Assembly: GCA_022711435.1 (NCBI GenBank)
Contig: JAKLFB010000006.1
Coordinates: 62,001 to 126,000 of the forward strand
Direction: 5' to 3'
Source: Verrucomicrobiota bacterium
GTDB taxonomy: Bacteria; Verrucomicrobiota; Verrucomicrobiia; Limisphaerales; UBA1319
DNA length: 64,000 nt
The notes below the pieces were generated by a model. The model ran no database searches and was not told the origin of the DNA. It saw only the letters and a program-made list of their open reading frames with translations. Below are positions 8,451-16,540 of this stretch, one piece after another; the stretch's first letter is position 1; each line of letters opens with the position of its first letter. Both the position numbers and the translations under genes were made by a program.

Positions 8451-10199
8451 TCAAAGACCAGGCAATGAGGCAATGGGGTCGCATCTACATATTTGACAAT
8501 TGGACTCTAGCGGGTTCGCAGCGGGGCGTCCAGCAAGACAAGAGCTCAGAGGGGGGAAGAGATATGTCAAATATGTAGATGCGACCCCATTGGGGCTCCA
8601 CTCCGCCAATTCGCCCCACGGGTCTCTCTGCCATTTCTTTCGCAGCACCACGACGCGGAACTGGCGCGACACTTCCTCGCTGCCGCCGATGACGTAGCGG
8701 ATTTCCGCCGCCAGTTGCTCGATGTCCTGCCCGGCCTCAAACAGCTTGTCGTTCCTCGCGTTGGCCAGCAGCTTGCCCTCGGCATTTTCTTCTTCCTTGA
8801 AGACCAGCCGATTTCCGACCGGGTGGATGTTGAAGCTGTTCTCACGGATGAGCGCCATTTCGGCGGCGAAGCCGTTGTCGTCAATGGGCTGGTCACGCGT
8901 GATGTCCACCTGTAGCTCCAGCGGCTCCGCGCCGTTGACCCGCTCGGCGCTGAGGGACCGCAACCAGAGGGCGCTGATGATGTCCGCCGCGTACGGCACG
9001 TTCTTGTCCGGCTCCTGAACAGCAGTGCGCACCGCCTCAAGGTTGCGCTGCGCCTTTTGGAGCAGGGTGCGATGAAGCTGGTTGGCGACAGAACTTAACA
9101 GGGACGTAACGCAGCCCTTGTCGTTGGTGATGTCGAAATCCGCAGCGGTGATGACGGGCGACGATTCGCCGCGCTTCTTGAACAGGTCAACGAGGATGCG
9201 GATGAGGTCGCGGGTTTCCTGCGCTTCCGTGGCGACGAGCACCTGATCTTCGAGCAGCCGCATGAGCACCGGCGAATACGGCCACGCTTCGACAAACTCA
9301 GCCCGCTTGGCGTCGTGTTGCGAGGGTGGGATTTCAGCCAAGCGCAGGTACTCGTCCACATGCGGCTTGATGCAACCATTGATGTCCGGCGCAGCCACGT
9401 TGAGACGGTTCTGGAAAATGCGGTAGAGCAGCAGACGTTGGCGGTCCTTCTTGGCCTGTGTGCCCTGAAAATCCACGAGCACCGGCTGGATGCGGTGAAT
9501 CTGTTGGTACGCCTGCGACTGGTTGTCGCGGATGGACACGACGAGCGTCAGGAAGTCGGGATGGTCGTTGGCGATCTCGGACAACAACTGGATGAAGTTG
9601 AAGGCCCAGTTGCGCCACGGGTACTGCTGCGTGTTGGTCAGGCCGTCGTACCAAGTTTGGAATTCGTCGAGTAGGAGGGCGGTGGGCCGTGCTTTGAACA
9701 TCTCCAGCAACAAGTCGGTGCCCGGAACATTCGTCTTGCCCGCGCCCAGACTGTCCCATTTGCCCTTGATGTAGGCACCGTTGGGATGCCGGTCGAACAG
9801 GAGTTCCCACAGAAATTTGTAGCGCTGCTGGTGCAAGCTCTCCGCGATGACCTCGACATCGGAGCGCGACTGGAGCGTGGTCAACTCCGGGCGGTTCAGT
9901 TTGGCTGCCCAGTCGGCCAGCCACGCCGTTGCTGCCGCCGGGTCTTTCATGACGTGGAACAGCGCCGCCATCAAGTGGGACTTGCCTTGGCCGCGTCCAC
10001 CAAGCAGAACGATGGGGCGGGCCTTGTCCGGTTGGGCGGCCTCCAGCACCTTGAGCAAGTCCACCGACGGGTACGTGATGCTCAGAAACTCTGCAGCGGG
10101 CTTTTTCAACACGCCGGTCGTCTGGTCGGCAGAAAAATCAATCGTGGTGCCCTTGAGCCGTTCACCTTTGAATTCGTCGCGGAGTTTTAGATCAAGCAT
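8451..10199 (-). CDS. P-loop ATPase of DUF499-like type, 3'-truncated by an inverted-repeat element
   Basis: The 582-residue reading frame begins MLDLKLRDEFKGERLKGT. It has a Walker A GGRGQGKS at residues 67-74 and a Walker B region TALLLDEFQTW at 173-183. The sequence resembles large ATP-binding proteins annotated as DUF499, often found beside DUF1156 methylases in putative phage-defence islands; this family label is from memory and not certain. Native sequence appears to end at about WGELAEWS. The last 40 or so residues, including CRCDPIASLPGL, are translated from the inverted-repeat element at 8471-8592 and beyond. Family members as I recall them are markedly longer, so the protein is probably a non-functional remnant. 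No methylase or nuclease partner is present. The region is less GC-rich than its surroundings, consistent with acquired DNA. Confidence 0.7.
   Translation of the reverse strand: MLDLKLRDEFKGERLKGTTIDFSADQTTGVLKKPAAEFLSITYPSVDLLKVLEAAQPDKARPIVLLGGRGQGKSHLMAALFHVMKDPAAATAWLADWAAKLNRPELTTLQSRSDVEVIAESLHQQRYKFLWELLFDRHPNGAYIKGKWDSLGAGKTNVPGTDLLLEMFKARPTALLLDEFQTWYDGLTNTQQYPWRNWAFNFIQLLSEIANDHPDFLTLVVSIRDNQSQAYQQIHRIQPVLVDFQGTQAKKDRQRLLLYRIFQNRLNVAAPDINGCIKPHVDEYLRLAEIPPSQHDAKRAEFVEAWPYSPVLMRLLEDQVLVATEAQETRDLIRILVDLFKKRGESSPVITAADFDITNDKGCVTSLLSSVANQLHRTLLQKAQRNLEAVRTAVQEPDKNVPYAADIISALWLRSLSAERVNGAEPLELQVDITRDQPIDDNGFAAEMALIRENSFNIHPVGNRLVFKEEENAEGKLLANARNDKLFEAGQDIEQLAAEIRYVIGGSEEVSRQFRVVVLRKKWQRDPWGELAEWSPNGVASTYLTYLFPPLSSCLAGRPAANPLESNCQICRCDPIASLPGL
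8471..8592. mobile_element. 122-bp element with perfect 28-bp terminal inverted repeats (MITE/REP-like)
   Basis: Bases 8471-8498 (CAATGGGGTCGCATCTACAT...) are the exact reverse complement of 8565-8592, with 66 bp between. No transposase is encoded. The right arm supplies the last codons of the minus-strand ATPase gene, so the element seems to have landed in, or replaced, that gene's 3' end. Such outward-palindromic ends recall sequences moved by REP-associated Y1 transposases, but that link is inference. No clear target duplication is seen. Confidence 0.75.
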
Positions 10200-10320
10200 A
10201 ATGGATGATTAGGTGTCAATTGTGATACAGCACCATTGCTGTCCGGCTGTTGAAGGTTTCAAAATGATTTAGAACTAATGTTCATGTGGGCGGAAACAAC
10301 CTTGGGGGTAAGGAAAGATT

Positions 10321-10710
10321 TCAACTCGTTGCCTCGGTTTTGCGCGAAAGGCCCTCCAGTTGCTCAGCGGAAACGGGCATTTCCTGAAACCGTTTCTGGA
10401 GGGCAATTTCGTTGGTTTGCGACTGCGCGAGTTCCGCGCTGATTTCAGACAGGCGTTTCTCGAAATCCGAGGCGGCATGCCGATCACGTCTTACGTGGAT
10501 GGCAATGCCGACGGCCAGCAGCACGGGCAACATTGCCCCAACAACAATCCCCGTCCAGGAAATGAGCGTTCGATGGCGGAGATTTCGGCCAAGGACAACA
10601 TCGCGAGCGCACTGAGGGCAGTTCGAAATACTGCCAGTGGAATCGCCGTTGAATTGATACCAAGCGCCACAGTGCGAGCAACTTTCCCATTGGATTCCCT
10701 GTTTGCTCAC
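10321..10710 (-). CDS. Zinc-ribbon, single-pass membrane protein with coiled coil
   Basis: Translation from GTG at 10710 gives 129 residues. CSHC and CPQC pairs near residues 11-36 form a likely zinc ribbon. A hydrophobic helix (TLISWTGIVVGAMLPVLLAVGIAI) follows, then a charged coiled coil (FEKRLSEISAELAQSQTNEI). The GTG is preferred over an upstream TTG (10776) because a good ribosome-binding site, GGAGGG, ends 4 bases before it. Function is unknown. It follows the truncated ATPase in the same orientation and may belong to the same accessory patch. Confidence 0.6.
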   Translation of the reverse strand: MSKQGIQWESCSHCGAWYQFNGDSTGSISNCPQCARDVVLGRNLRHRTLISWTGIVVGAMLPVLLAVGIAIHVRRDRHAASDFEKRLSEISAELAQSQTNEIALQKRFQEMPVSAEQLEGLSRKTEATS

Positions 10711-10714
10711 ATTG

Positions 10715-10720
10715 CCCTCC
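10715..10720 (-). promoter_or_regulatory. Shine-Dalgarno motif GGAGGG for the zinc-ribbon gene
   Basis: GGAGGG on the minus strand lies 4 bases before the GTG at 10710. It is the only strong Shine-Dalgarno match found at a chosen start in this window and decides the start of this gene. Confidence 0.6.
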
Positions 10721-10849
10721 GTTGAGCGGCGGAATAGCCGGACCAAAAGGTCATCCTTTTGTGCGCATGGTAGCAATTTTGCTGATTTGGCGATTGAAAG
10801 GCAACCCTGGAATGGCTGAGAGTTGACCGGGGTAGGGTACTATTCTGCA

Positions 10850-11540
10850 GGCGCAGACCGTCGGAGGCCCCGCGATCCCGCCCCCGGCCTGGGTCTGCCA
10901 GCCGACCGACCGGCGGACGCTGGAGCAAGCGCCGCAGGATCCTAAACGCCAACCTCGATGGCACCGCGCGCGCCGGACGCCGACGGTCGACCGCCGCCGG
11001 GCCGGGCGCGAGGGCCTGCGCCGCTATCCGGCTGGCCGGACGAGGGCGCTCTGGTCCGGTCCGCCGGGACGCCCACCGCCACAAGGCCGGCCGCCCGGGC
11101 ATCCGGAAGGCGCCCACGTCCCGAGGGCCACGCAAGCGCCGGGCGCCGGGCAAGCTCGATGGGCGCGCCGCGCTCCGGCACTGACAGCCATCCGGCTGGG
11201 CGAGGGCCGGCATCATCCCGAGTGCAACGCATCGAGGGCGAGCGGGCTGCACGCCGGGATCCTGGCCGGCTGGGATCCGATCCACCGACGGGCATCCCGA
11301 GGCCCTGGCCGCCGGGCGATTCGGGCCGAGCCCTGCACCGCGCACGGGATCCTGGCGACATGGCGATCCGCGAGGGCGATGCGGACCCGCCCTTGCCGGT
11401 TAGCTCAAGGCCGCTGGAAGCGCATGTAACCGCCCCGGCCGAGCAACCGGCTGCACGTCGTAGCTCGCCGGGATTGCCAAAGGATTGCCAAAGGGCTGTT
11501 TTCGCCGGGCATCCTGAATTCCTCCTAACTCCTTGATTCT
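10850..11540. other. Very GC-rich stretch with no credible gene
   Basis: About 700 bases, visibly richer in G and C than both flanks. Open frames exist on both strands, but their translations are low-complexity Arg/Pro/Ala/Gly sequence with no recognisable domain and no signal peptide. GGATCC-centred words recur (near 10936, 11258, 11272 and 11347), as do CGGGCATCC-like words. It could be decayed coding sequence, an unrecognised structured RNA, or an integration scar beside the tRNA. I could not match it to tmRNA, RNase P, SRP or 6S RNA signatures. Confidence 0.4.
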
Positions 11541-11544
11541 CAAC

Positions 11545-11621
11545 TGGCGCATCCGTCAGGAGTTGAACCTGAAACCTTCTGATCCGTAGTCAGATGCTCT
11601 ATCCAATTGAGCTACGGATGC
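11545..11621 (-). tRNA. tRNA-Arg (anticodon ACG), CCA encoded
   Basis: The minus strand folds into a standard 77-base cloverleaf. The acceptor GCATCCG pairs with CGGATGC, followed by discriminator G and an encoded CCA. The anticodon stem TCTGA/TCAGA encloses the loop CTACGGA, giving anticodon ACG (read as ICG for CGN arginine codons). The T arm is TCAGG-TTCAACT-CCTGA, carrying the usual TTC. tRNA genes are frequent integration sites, which matters given the odd sequence just downstream (10850-11540). Confidence 0.96.
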
Positions 11622-11806
11622 ACCTTGGGACCCTGGCGAGCCGGGGTACCGCCGTGGCGGCGGGGGCAACCTTAATGGCCGCAGGCCCCACACCGCAACA
11701 GCAAATATGTGACATGAAAATGGAGGGACCGCAAGCCCCTTTCGATCGGCCCGGATGGGCGGCTGCCTGGAAACGATCGAACCGCTGGGGGGGCGTAATC
11801 CCGGCG

Positions 11807-12043
11807 CTATGCCTGGGGCGGTTCCGCGGGAGCGGCTTGGGCAGGCAGACGCGCAGCCGCAGCGGGCCGGGGATCGGTATCGGCCGGCTGAGCGGCGGGA
11901 GATGGGGGCGGAGGGGCGGCTGGGGCGGGCGGCGGAACCGTTTCAGCGCGCGAGGACGCTGCCTTCGCAGGGGCATGTTTCTTGCGCTTGACATAGGCTT
12001 CGCGGCGCCGGCGCTTCTGGTTTTTGTTGTATTGTTTGCTCAT
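11807..12043 (-). CDS. Small basic protein of the Verrucomicrobial KRRRR type
   Basis: A 78-residue protein starting MSKQYNKNQKRRRREAYVKRKK, then an Ala/Pro-rich tail. The first 25 residues resemble a short, strongly basic protein I associate with Verrucomicrobiota genomes, usually followed by a variable low-complexity tail. The cluster of Arg and Lys suggests nucleic-acid or ribosome binding, but no function is established. It is divergent from the lipoprotein gene, with 41 bp between the two ATGs, so the promoters must overlap in that gap. Confidence 0.72.
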   Translation of the reverse strand: MSKQYNKNQKRRRREAYVKRKKHAPAKAASSRAETVPPPAPAAPPPPSPAAQPADTDPRPAAAARLPAQAAPAEPPQA

Positions 12044-12084
12044 ATGAACTTATCTTCGCCACTGCATTCGATCGAGGTCGAAAT

Positions 12085-12606
12085 ATGAAGCGTGGCACTC
12101 AGCGATTCAACCTAATTATGGCGCTTCTGCTCCTGCCGCTGCTGGGATGCCAGAGCACCTCGCCGGACGGGGAGAAGGCAAAGGACGCCAGCTATTTGCG
12201 CCTGCACCTGGAGACCTTCCCCGACGGCACCCATCGGACACAGGTCGTCCCTGTCTATCGGGCTTCTCCGGTGGAAATCTGCATTTTCACCCAGCCATTC
12301 CTGAGCGAGGTGGACATCGACCGGGCCTGGGTCGTCGACGAGCCCGGCAGCTTCGCCATCCGAATCCAGTTCGAGGAGAAGCACGGCGCCCGCGTTCTCG
12401 ACATGACGACCACCGCCTACAAAGGCCAGCGCGTCGCCATTTACGCCGACTTCGGACAGGCGCGCTGGCTGGCCGCGCCGGTCATCACCCGCCGCGTCTC
12501 TGACGGCATGTTGACCTTCACGCCGGACGCCACTCGCGAGGAAGCCGATCGCATCGTCAGCGGCCTCAATCGGGTCGCCGACAAGCTTCGCAAGAAACGG
12601 CAGTGA
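12085..12606 (+). CDS. Lipoprotein with a SecD head-domain-like fold
   Basis: A 173-residue protein with the lipobox LLGC (Cys22) after a hydrophobic helix, so it should be lipid-anchored. Residues about 60-165 follow the pattern of the SecD/SecDF first periplasmic head: FAIRIQFEEKHGARVLDMTT, a central AIYADFGQARWLAAPVI strand pair, then LTFTPDATREEADRIVSGLN. It lacks SecD's transmembrane helices. Standalone head-like lipoproteins have no settled role. Its stop overlaps the GTG of the M23 peptidase gene, so the pair is probably translated together in the cell envelope. The SecD comparison is from pattern recognition only. Confidence 0.7.
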   Translation: MKRGTQRFNLIMALLLLPLLGCQSTSPDGEKAKDASYLRLHLETFPDGTHRTQVVPVYRASPVEICIFTQPFLSEVDIDRAWVVDEPGSFAIRIQFEEKHGARVLDMTTTAYKGQRVAIYADFGQARWLAAPVITRRVSDGMLTFTPDATREEADRIVSGLNRVADKLRKKRQ

Positions 12607-13715
12607 CCGATCCAGCCCACGATCACCGAATGGACGCCGTCGATCCCCGCCCTCACTGGAAACGATCCCAGCACGAATCCTGCCCGGCCTTCCGGTTGGC
12701 TGGCCATGCTGTCTTGGCGCGATGGCTGGCAGTCTGGCTCGCTGCTGCCGCAATCCCGACGCCCGCCCAGCCGTTCGGGTTGCCCACCGCCAACCGCGCG
12801 ATCTGGCAGGATGGCGGCGAAAACCGCTTTTTCGTCGGGCCAGCCGGACGCACGTGGGAGGGGGGCCTGTTCGGCTGCGTCCGAACCAGCGGCCAGCAGC
12901 TTCACGAAGGGATCGACATCCGATGCATCCAGCGCGATCGCCAGAAGGAGCCTGTGGATCCGGTCCTCGCCGCCGCTGCGGGGACGGTGGCCTATGTCAA
13001 CCGCAAGTCCTCCCTCTCGAACTACGGCCAATACCTCATCCTGAAACACCGGATCGATGACATCGAGGTCTACACGCTCTATGCCCATCTGAGGGAGATT
13101 CGCTCCAGTCTCGGTCCGGGGGACGCGATCGCGCAGGGAGAAAAGATCGCCGTGCTGGGCCGGACATCCAATACCAGCCAGGGCATCTCGCGCGACCTGG
13201 CCCATCTCCATTTCGAGATCGGCCTTCTGGTCAACGACCGGTTTCCCGCCTGGTACAAGGCGAACTATCCCACCCAGCGCAACGACCATGGAGTGTGGAA
13301 CGGGCAGAACCTCCTCGGCCTCGATCCGCGGCTGGTCTTTCTTTTCCAGCGCGCCCGCGGAAAGGCGTTTCATCTGCGCGATTTCATCCAGGACCAGACG
13401 GCGCTGTGCCGAGTTCTGGTGCGGGATCCGGATTTTCCATTCGTTCGACGCTACGCCCCCCTGATCGAGCCGAATCAAACGGCTGCCCGGCTGGGCGTGG
13501 CGGGATATGAAATCGCGCTCAACTACTGCGGCGTGCCGATCCGGATCATTCCCCGCGCGGCCAGCGAGTTCGCCTCCTCAGCCAAGTACCGTCTGCTGTC
13601 GGTCAATGCCGCCGAGCAGTCCAAGAACCCCTGCCGCCGCCTGGTTTCGCGGAACGGCTCCCGCTGGGTGCTCACCTCCGCGGGAACGCGGTTGCTGGAC
13701 CTGCTGACATATTAG
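12603..13715 (+). CDS. Secreted M23-family metallopeptidase (LytM-like)
   Basis: A 370-residue protein with zinc-peptidase motifs HEGIDIR and, about 100 residues on, HLHFEIG, with a DPVLAAAAGTVAYV strand between, the core of peptidoglycan-cutting M23 endopeptidases. A hydrophobic segment (LARWLAVWLAAAAIPTPAQP) acts as signal peptide or anchor. The first metal ligand motif is HEGID, where many M23 enzymes have HxGxD, so it fits. The GTG at 12603 overlaps the previous stop; ATG 12630 is an alternative start in the same frame. The C-terminal 120 residues show no known domain. Likely role is envelope peptidoglycan turnover. Confidence 0.85.
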   Translation: MTDPAHDHRMDAVDPRPHWKRSQHESCPAFRLAGHAVLARWLAVWLAAAAIPTPAQPFGLPTANRAIWQDGGENRFFVGPAGRTWEGGLFGCVRTSGQQLHEGIDIRCIQRDRQKEPVDPVLAAAAGTVAYVNRKSSLSNYGQYLILKHRIDDIEVYTLYAHLREIRSSLGPGDAIAQGEKIAVLGRTSNTSQGISRDLAHLHFEIGLLVNDRFPAWYKANYPTQRNDHGVWNGQNLLGLDPRLVFLFQRARGKAFHLRDFIQDQTALCRVLVRDPDFPFVRRYAPLIEPNQTAARLGVAGYEIALNYCGVPIRIIPRAASEFASSAKYRLLSVNAAEQSKNPCRRLVSRNGSRWVLTSAGTRLLDLLTY

Positions 13716-13792
13716 GGCGCATTCGGAGGCGCGGGGGTTCATCGCCCGGGCCGCCATGGGATGTAGGAGATGGAGCCGCGCGGAGGCTCGAG

Positions 13793-15181
13793 CTATTGCC
13801 TGTGGGATTCGGTCTTCTGAATTTGGCGGCGGGCCAGGGCCAGTCCTTGATCGAGGGTATGGAACTGCCCGTCGAGCTGGGCCTCGTAACATGCATCCAA
13901 TATGGGCCGGAATGCCGGACCTGGAACAAGCCCCAGTTGCTCCAGATGACGGCCCATGACGATCGGCTTGGGCGCGCTGTCCCGGACCTTCAATGCGGTG
14001 GCGCGTTCGATCAGCCATGCGCCGGCGGGAAATCCGTCGAAAGGCCGCGGGGGGCGCCCCTGCTGATCGGCGCGCGCGACGCGCACCAACCGGTCGATCC
14101 GCCCCACCCTGCGCGCCAGCCGCCGCACGGCGCTGTCTCCGGCCTGAGCGTCGAAGAGCTCCTGGGGACGCAGGTGGGCCAGCACGAGCGGAATCACCGC
14201 TTCGATCAAATCCCTTTGCCGGGTCATACGGCCCAGGAAAGCCCGGGTGGGCGCTTCGCCGGCCGCCTCATGGCCGGGCGACCGAATCCGGCCCTCCTCG
14301 AACCGGGTGGCGGCCGGCTTGCCCAGATCATGGCAGAGGATGGCCAGCCCGACGATCAGATCTTCGGTGTCCAGCCCCGTCCGCTCGGCCGCAAATGCGT
14401 CCAGGCAGTGCCCCGTGTGAACCCAGACCGTTCCTTCCGGATGCCAGGCGGGATCCTGGGGACATCCGATCAGCGCCTCGAGCTCGGGGAAATAGCGCAC
14501 CCAGCCGCTGTCCTGCAGGAATGACAAACCCAGCGAAGGACGCCGCCCCAGCAGCAGCAGCTTGCGCCACTCCTCGAAGACCCGTTCAGGGACCAAATCC
14601 TCGAAACCGATCGACCGGCACAGCGCGAGGGTTGCAGGATCGGCTTCGAGCTCGAACCGGGCGGCGAGCTGCATGCCGCGCAACACCCGGAGCGGATCCT
14701 CGCCGAACTGGTCCGACACATGCCGCAGCCGCTTCGCCTCGAGATCGGCCATCCCGCCAAACGGATCGATGACCTCGCCGGTCAGAGGATCCCAAGCGAT
14801 GGCGTTCATGGTGAAATCACGCCGGCGAGCGGCTTCGGCCGGCGTCAGCGACGGATCCGCCATCACCTCGAAGCCGCGATGGCCGAGGCCGGCCTTGGAC
14901 TCGCGGCGCGGCACGGAGATATCGACCGGGAGCCGGCGCAGCTTCAGGACGCCGAAGGCTTGGCCGACCAGGTCCAGCGGAAAGCGCGCGCCGATCAGCC
15001 GCCGCAGCCGTCCGGGGTCGACCCCATACACTTCGAAGTCGAGGTCCTTGGCGGCCAGGCCCAGGGCCGCGTCCCGCACTCCCCCGCCCACCAGCAAGGC
15101 CCGCCCGCCGGCCTCGCGCGCCATCCGGCAGATCGTCTCGGCGGCCTCCGCCAAATCACGCTGGGCATAGCATATCTCCAT
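13793..15181 (-). CDS. cca: CCA-adding tRNA nucleotidyltransferase with HD domain
   Basis: A 462-residue class II nucleotidyltransferase. Motif A is LLVGGGVRDAALG (about residues 29-41), and the metal-binding DxD lies in KDLDFEVYG. RRRDFTMNAIAWDPLTGEVIDPFGG and EDPLRVLRGMQLAARF are the conserved family signatures. A C-terminal HD phosphohydrolase region carries LCHDLGKP, so this is the multifunctional type that may also have phosphatase or phosphodiesterase activity. It adds or repairs CCA ends of tRNAs; the nearby tRNA-Arg encodes its own CCA, so here the role may be mainly repair. It is convergent with the M23 gene. Confidence 0.93.
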   Translation of the reverse strand: MEICYAQRDLAEAAETICRMAREAGGRALLVGGGVRDAALGLAAKDLDFEVYGVDPGRLRRLIGARFPLDLVGQAFGVLKLRRLPVDISVPRRESKAGLGHRGFEVMADPSLTPAEAARRRDFTMNAIAWDPLTGEVIDPFGGMADLEAKRLRHVSDQFGEDPLRVLRGMQLAARFELEADPATLALCRSIGFEDLVPERVFEEWRKLLLLGRRPSLGLSFLQDSGWVRYFPELEALIGCPQDPAWHPEGTVWVHTGHCLDAFAAERTGLDTEDLIVGLAILCHDLGKPAATRFEEGRIRSPGHEAAGEAPTRAFLGRMTRQRDLIEAVIPLVLAHLRPQELFDAQAGDSAVRRLARRVGRIDRLVRVARADQQGRPPRPFDGFPAGAWLIERATALKVRDSAPKPIVMGRHLEQLGLVPGPAFRPILDACYEAQLDGQFHTLDQGLALARRQIQKTESHRQ

Positions 15182-15327
15182 CGCGTTGGCCCCCGAGTTT
15201 GCCCCGCGGCCCAGCGGGCGTCAAAACGATACTGCACGCAAGGTTTCGGTTGCCTCCATCACCGGTTCGGCTAATCTCAACATCAGCTGTAGCGGCAAAC
15301 CAGCTGTGGCGACGCAACCAAAACCGC

Positions 15328-16536
15328 ATGCATAACCGTTTGATCCAATTCGCCGGCCGCCTGCGTTCGATGATCGGCGAGAGCGCGGGCTCGGACCTCC
15401 CTTCCGAATCCGCCGGCCGGGCGGGAGAAGAAGATCGGTTCAACGAGCTGGCGCTCGACCTGTTCGACTGCCATTTCGAGCTCAATCCTGTCTATCGCCG
15501 GTTTTGCACGAACCGCGGGGTTGAATCAGGGCGCTTGGCCGATTGGCGGCAGATTCCCGCTCTGCCTTCGAGCGCCTTTCGCGCATGCGCGATCACGTGT
15601 CTGGATCCCGGAGAATGGACAGCGGAGTTTCGCTCGAGCGGGACGACGGATGCATCCCCAGCCCGCCATTATCACTGCCCTGAGTCGCTGGCGCTCTACC
15701 GGGAATCGATCTGGCCCTGGTTCCGGCAAAATGTCCGCCCAGGGCTTGTCCCCGGCGCGGCCGATCCGCCGCGAGTTTTGTCTCTTATCCCGTCGTTTGC
15801 GGACGCGCCGCATTCCTCGCTGGCATGCATGATCGATTCGATCCTCGAGCGGCTCGGGGCTCGGGATGCGGTCCGGGCCGGCCGGGTCGATCGGGCGGGC
15901 GCTTGGGCTCTCGACATCGCATCCGCGACCGCGGCGCTCGATGCCGGCCAGGCGGAGGGGCGCCCGCTCCTGATCCTCGGCACCGCAATCGCGTTCGTTC
16001 AGCTCCTCGAGGCGATCGAATCGGCGGGCGCCCTCTATCGCTTGCCGCCCGGCACTCGAATCATGGAAACCGGCGGCTACAAAAGCCGAGCCCGCACCTT
16101 CTCGCGGCCCGCCCTTGTGCGGCGGCTCGAGCGCGCGTTCGGCGTCCCGCGCACGCATGTCGTCGGTGAATACGGCATGTGCGAGCTCAGCTCGCAAGGC
16201 TATACCCGGCCGGTTCCGATGGCCGCCCCCTCGAGCGGCGGCGATTCTCCTCCCCGGTCGGCAGGCATGCCTGTCTGGCACGACTCCCCTGCCCTGCCCT
16301 TCTTTCGATTCCCGCCTTGGGCGCGGGTGCGGATCCGATCCCCCGAGACCGGCGAGCTGGCCGGATCACGGGAGCCAGGCCTCATCGAGGTCGTTGACCT
16401 GGCGAATGTCGCGTCGGTTCTGGCGCTGCAGACCCTGGACCTGGGCCGGCTCGATCTCGAAGGGGTCGAGCTCATCGGGCGCGCCCGCGACGCCGAGCCT
16501 CGAGGCTGTTCGAGGCTGATGGTTGAGACCGTCTGA
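15328..16536 (+). CDS. LuxE-family acyl-protein synthetase / acyltransferase
   Basis: A 402-residue ANL-type adenylating enzyme of the LuxE group. Signatures are FNELALDLFDCHFELNPVYRRFC near the N-terminus, the nucleotide-binding EFRSSGTTDASPARHY, and METGGYKSRARTFSRPALV followed by VVGEYGMCELSSQGY. LuxE activates a fatty acid as acyl-AMP and passes it to LuxC for reduction. The ATG at 15328 is chosen; the frame extends upstream to 15199 but that part has no domain character. It is followed, 4 bp after its stop, by the LuxC gene. No luciferase genes (luxAB) are present, so bioluminescence is not implied; the pair more likely makes a fatty aldehyde or alcohol. Confidence 0.85.
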   Translation: MHNRLIQFAGRLRSMIGESAGSDLPSESAGRAGEEDRFNELALDLFDCHFELNPVYRRFCTNRGVESGRLADWRQIPALPSSAFRACAITCLDPGEWTAEFRSSGTTDASPARHYHCPESLALYRESIWPWFRQNVRPGLVPGAADPPRVLSLIPSFADAPHSSLACMIDSILERLGARDAVRAGRVDRAGAWALDIASATAALDAGQAEGRPLLILGTAIAFVQLLEAIESAGALYRLPPGTRIMETGGYKSRARTFSRPALVRRLERAFGVPRTHVVGEYGMCELSSQGYTRPVPMAAPSSGGDSPPRSAGMPVWHDSPALPFFRFPPWARVRIRSPETGELAGSREPGLIEVVDLANVASVLALQTLDLGRLDLEGVELIGRARDAEPRGCSRLMVETV

Positions 16537-16540
16537 TCCG

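Noticed and set aside
10942..11536. Protein-coding frames on both strands of the GC-rich stretch
   Set aside because: Arg/Pro/Ala/Gly low-complexity translations with no domain, no clear start signal, and equal openness on both strands.
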